Source: Nymphaea colorata (taxonomy: Eukaryota; Streptophyta; Magnoliopsida; Nymphaeales; Nymphaeaceae). From it: 64,000 nucleotides of DNA. The notes under the pieces are model-generated. The model saw only the letters and a list, made by a program, of their open reading frames with translations. It was not told the origin of the DNA and did not search any database. The DNA is taken from NCBI RefSeq assembly GCF_008831285.2, contig NC_045148.1, positions 5,957,001 through 6,021,000 on the forward strand, written 5' to 3'. The translations under genes were made by a program, and so were the position numbers. Of this stretch, positions 62,100-64,000 are shown piece by piece. Each line of letters begins with the position of its first letter. The stretch's first letter is position 1.

Positions 62100-62930
62100 G
62101 AAAACCCATTCTTGACAGCAATTTCACCATATGGCAAGCATTCTCAACCTTATAAAGGTTGGGTGTAGTTATCTTCAATCTAATCAACTTGAGTGGGGAT
62201 ACTGATCATGCTACATTGCAAGAAACTAAGAAAATAATGCCAAGGAAGAAAGAAGATTGCAAGAAGAGGAAACGTAAGTTAATGTGAAGGAAGAGAATAA
62301 TCCAAGGAAGAAAGAAGACTGCATGAGGTGGAAACCTTAGTTAAGACAGGTTAAATATCATGTTCTGCGAAGAGAAAGAAAGAAGATCATTGGTAGAGGA
62401 ATGTCATCGTGTTGACGTAACGTTAAGGTGGTAGAAACATTAGCTAAGACAAGTCAATATCATAAGCGTGCTGCAATAAAAGGAAGAAGGTCATTACTAT
62501 ACATCAGCTAATGACAAAGCTGCAAGTAATGAAAAAGCTGGTACAATAGAAAGCGGACTCTTGCCATGTTCGTTAAAATGGGTAAATCTCAGCAGCCGTT
62601 CATCGGTAGTGAATGAAGGTAAATCACAACAGAGTAAGAAAAGAAACTATGAAATGTTTGAGTGATATGGAAAGTTTCACGTAAATGAAAAGCAACCTGC
62701 TCTTCAAAAAATAGAGTGATAGTGAATCCCTGGGATCTTGTATTAATCTATATTCAACCTCATAAAGGTTTGTTGGGATTCAAAATCGAGTTTGGGGCCT
62801 ACGCCTGTGGTTCGGTGCGGTGCAAACCGATTTTAATAAAAATATTTAAAATGTATAAATATAATATATAAATACATATTTAAAATGAAAATTAACATAT
62901 AAAAAATAATTGTATATATATATATATATA
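62100..62930. other. Intergenic, nothing recognised
   Basis: Purine-rich sequence with repeated 'gaagaaagaagat' words and, near 62,770-62,840, a GC-rich arm resembling a MITE end. No gene supported. Confidence 0.4.
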
Positions 62931-62977
62931 AAGAGAGATAAAAAATTGTTTCTTATGAAGCACCACCCCCATCGTCC

Positions 62978-63027
<50 letters not shown>

Positions 63028-63083
63028 GAGAGATAAAAAATTGCTTCTTATTAAGCACCACCCCCATCGTCCACTTTATTGAA
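62931..63083. repeat. Direct duplication around a TA microsatellite
   Basis: 'aaagagagataaaaaattg', then 'agcaccacccccatcgtcca', occurs at 62,931-62,980 and again at 63,026-63,074, separated by a TA run of about 20 units (62,983-63,022). A second TA run precedes the first copy. Confidence 0.9.
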
Positions 63084-63084
63084 G

Positions 63085-63700
63085 GAATGAGTTGTAAAGT
63101 GAATCATAAGCTGCAACGCCTCCCTGATCTTTTTCCCAAAAATCTCAGGGACACCGTTCAGGAGCTCGGGTTACGAGGGAGGGAGATAGTGTGTGTGTGA
63201 GAGTGAGTTTGATTGACATCAGGGGCAGAGCCAAGGAGGTGCTCCGCTGGGTAAAAAAGAGGCATAGTTTGTCTGATTAAGAGCCTGTAAAAAAGAGCAG
63301 GTCATTGATTTGATTTATTTGATTTTCATGTATTTGTGTTTTAAAGTGGTAAGCCACATCATCTAAATTAAAAGATGGGCGGCGAACTCAGAACCCTACA
63401 GGTAGGGGATGAGGGGCCTGAGGACCTCGCACCAAATGGTAGATTTGATAGGTATGATTCCCTTTTTGCCTGGAAAGCCAGACTACTACCTGATTAAAAG
63501 CTCACACCGAGGAAAGGGATTAGGACATCTATCATGAGAACAGACAAAATGGGAGTTTTTTTGTCGTGTAGACTGAACATGTTTTGATTGCCAAAAACTG
63601 AAATTATGAAAGCTACAAATTGTCTCATAGTCCAAATAATATCTTCGTAACCAACGTGACATCTGCATGTGGCAGATGCTTACCTCAATGAAGGCCCTAT
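63085..63700. other. Intergenic downstream of the partial UGT
   Basis: Nothing coding. 'caggggcagagccaaggagg' at about 63,219 resembles an end of the CAGTGGCAGAGCC MITE family. Confidence 0.4.
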
Positions 63701-63701
63701 C

Positions 63702-64000
63702 TCAATGGCCATTGGTCCATCCCTGAACCAACGAAGCCAGAGCCGAATACGACGACCCTCCTTCTTCCACTGCCTTTCTTGCCATGTTCTTCGCCTCCTT
63801 CATCTTCTCCCTCACCTTCTTCCCTTCCTCTCCTTCCATCAGGCTCCTCACTGCCTTCTCCAGTTCTTCTCCCTTGACCAGCTCACCTCCTTCCTCTTCT
63901 TTCTTGAGTCCCAAGCTCAGCCCCAAGTCATTGACCAGCTCGAAGGCGTTCATGCCCTGCTCGGCGTACAGCGGCCACGCGATCATCGGCACGCCGAACC
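63702..64000 (-). CDS. UDP-glycosyltransferase, 3' part only (window edge)
   Basis: Cut by the window end. The visible C-terminal part begins inside the signature box (FGVPMIAWPLYAEQ) and runs to a stop at 63,702-63,704. It differs from the complete UGT at a handful of residues up to the last 10 (…SLGLKKEEE…, …SALASLVQGWTNGH), and its last residues diverge. The box ends in Gln, pointing to a glucose donor. Strand is the same as the complete gene, 15.7 kb away, so the two are tandem duplicates with a decayed retroelement and repeats between them. No stop or frameshift is seen in the visible part, but I cannot tell if the whole gene is intact. Confidence 0.93.
   Translation of the reverse strand, partial: FGVPMIAWPLYAEQGMNAFELVNDLGLSLGLKKEEEGGELVKGEELEKAVRSLMEGEEGKKVREKMKEAKNMARKAVEEGGSSYSALASLVQGWTNGH

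Overview
This window is nuclear DNA of a flowering plant. It shows spliceosomal GT-AG introns with typical plant exon sizes, plant family 1 glycoside hydrolase (GH1) and UGT genes, and a heavy load of plant transposable elements (Ty1/copia, LINE, SINE, hAT-type and PIF/Harbinger-type elements, long TA microsatellites). I cannot name the species. The GC-rich intronless UGT next to AT-rich intergenic DNA would fit a non-grass monocot or a magnoliid/basal lineage, but that is a guess.

Layout. 1-31.3 kb is gene-poor repeat DNA. It holds microsatellites, a dispersed ~1.6 kb repeat present twice (about 4.7-6.3 and 12.0-13.6 kb), tandem duplications, LINE relics (about 10.0-10.7 and 18.6-18.9 kb), SINE-like DNA, several hAT-type MITEs with 8-bp target duplications, and a 2.3-kb PIF/Harbinger-like element (14,508-16,808) carrying pieces of host genes. 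31.4-45.8 kb holds two tandem, same-strand beta-glucosidase genes (GH1), each with 11 exons at identical positions, separated by 3.3 kb. 46.6-48.0 kb holds an intact single-exon UDP-glycosyltransferase gene on the opposite strand, convergent with the second beta-glucosidase. 48-57 kb has no gene I can support; it holds AT-rich repeats and a long fold-back structure. 57.1-61.9 kb holds a decayed copia element on the minus strand abutting a copia gag fragment on the plus strand. The window ends inside the 3' part of a second UGT, very similar to the first, so the UGTs are also a tandem family.

How the genes may work together. The GH1 enzymes carry signal peptides and intact catalytic glutamates, so they should hydrolyse beta-glycosides in the secretory pathway, apoplast or vacuole. 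The UGT has an intact plant signature box ending in Gln and should put glucose on a small acceptor in the cytosol. A glucose-adding and a glucose-removing family, both expanding in tandem at one locus, suggest a glucoside storage/activation system, but nothing in the DNA fixes the substrate. Two points stand out in the genes: intron 3 of both beta-glucosidases begins with GC rather than GT, and the first gene has taken up a SINE and a 180-bp hAT MITE in its introns.
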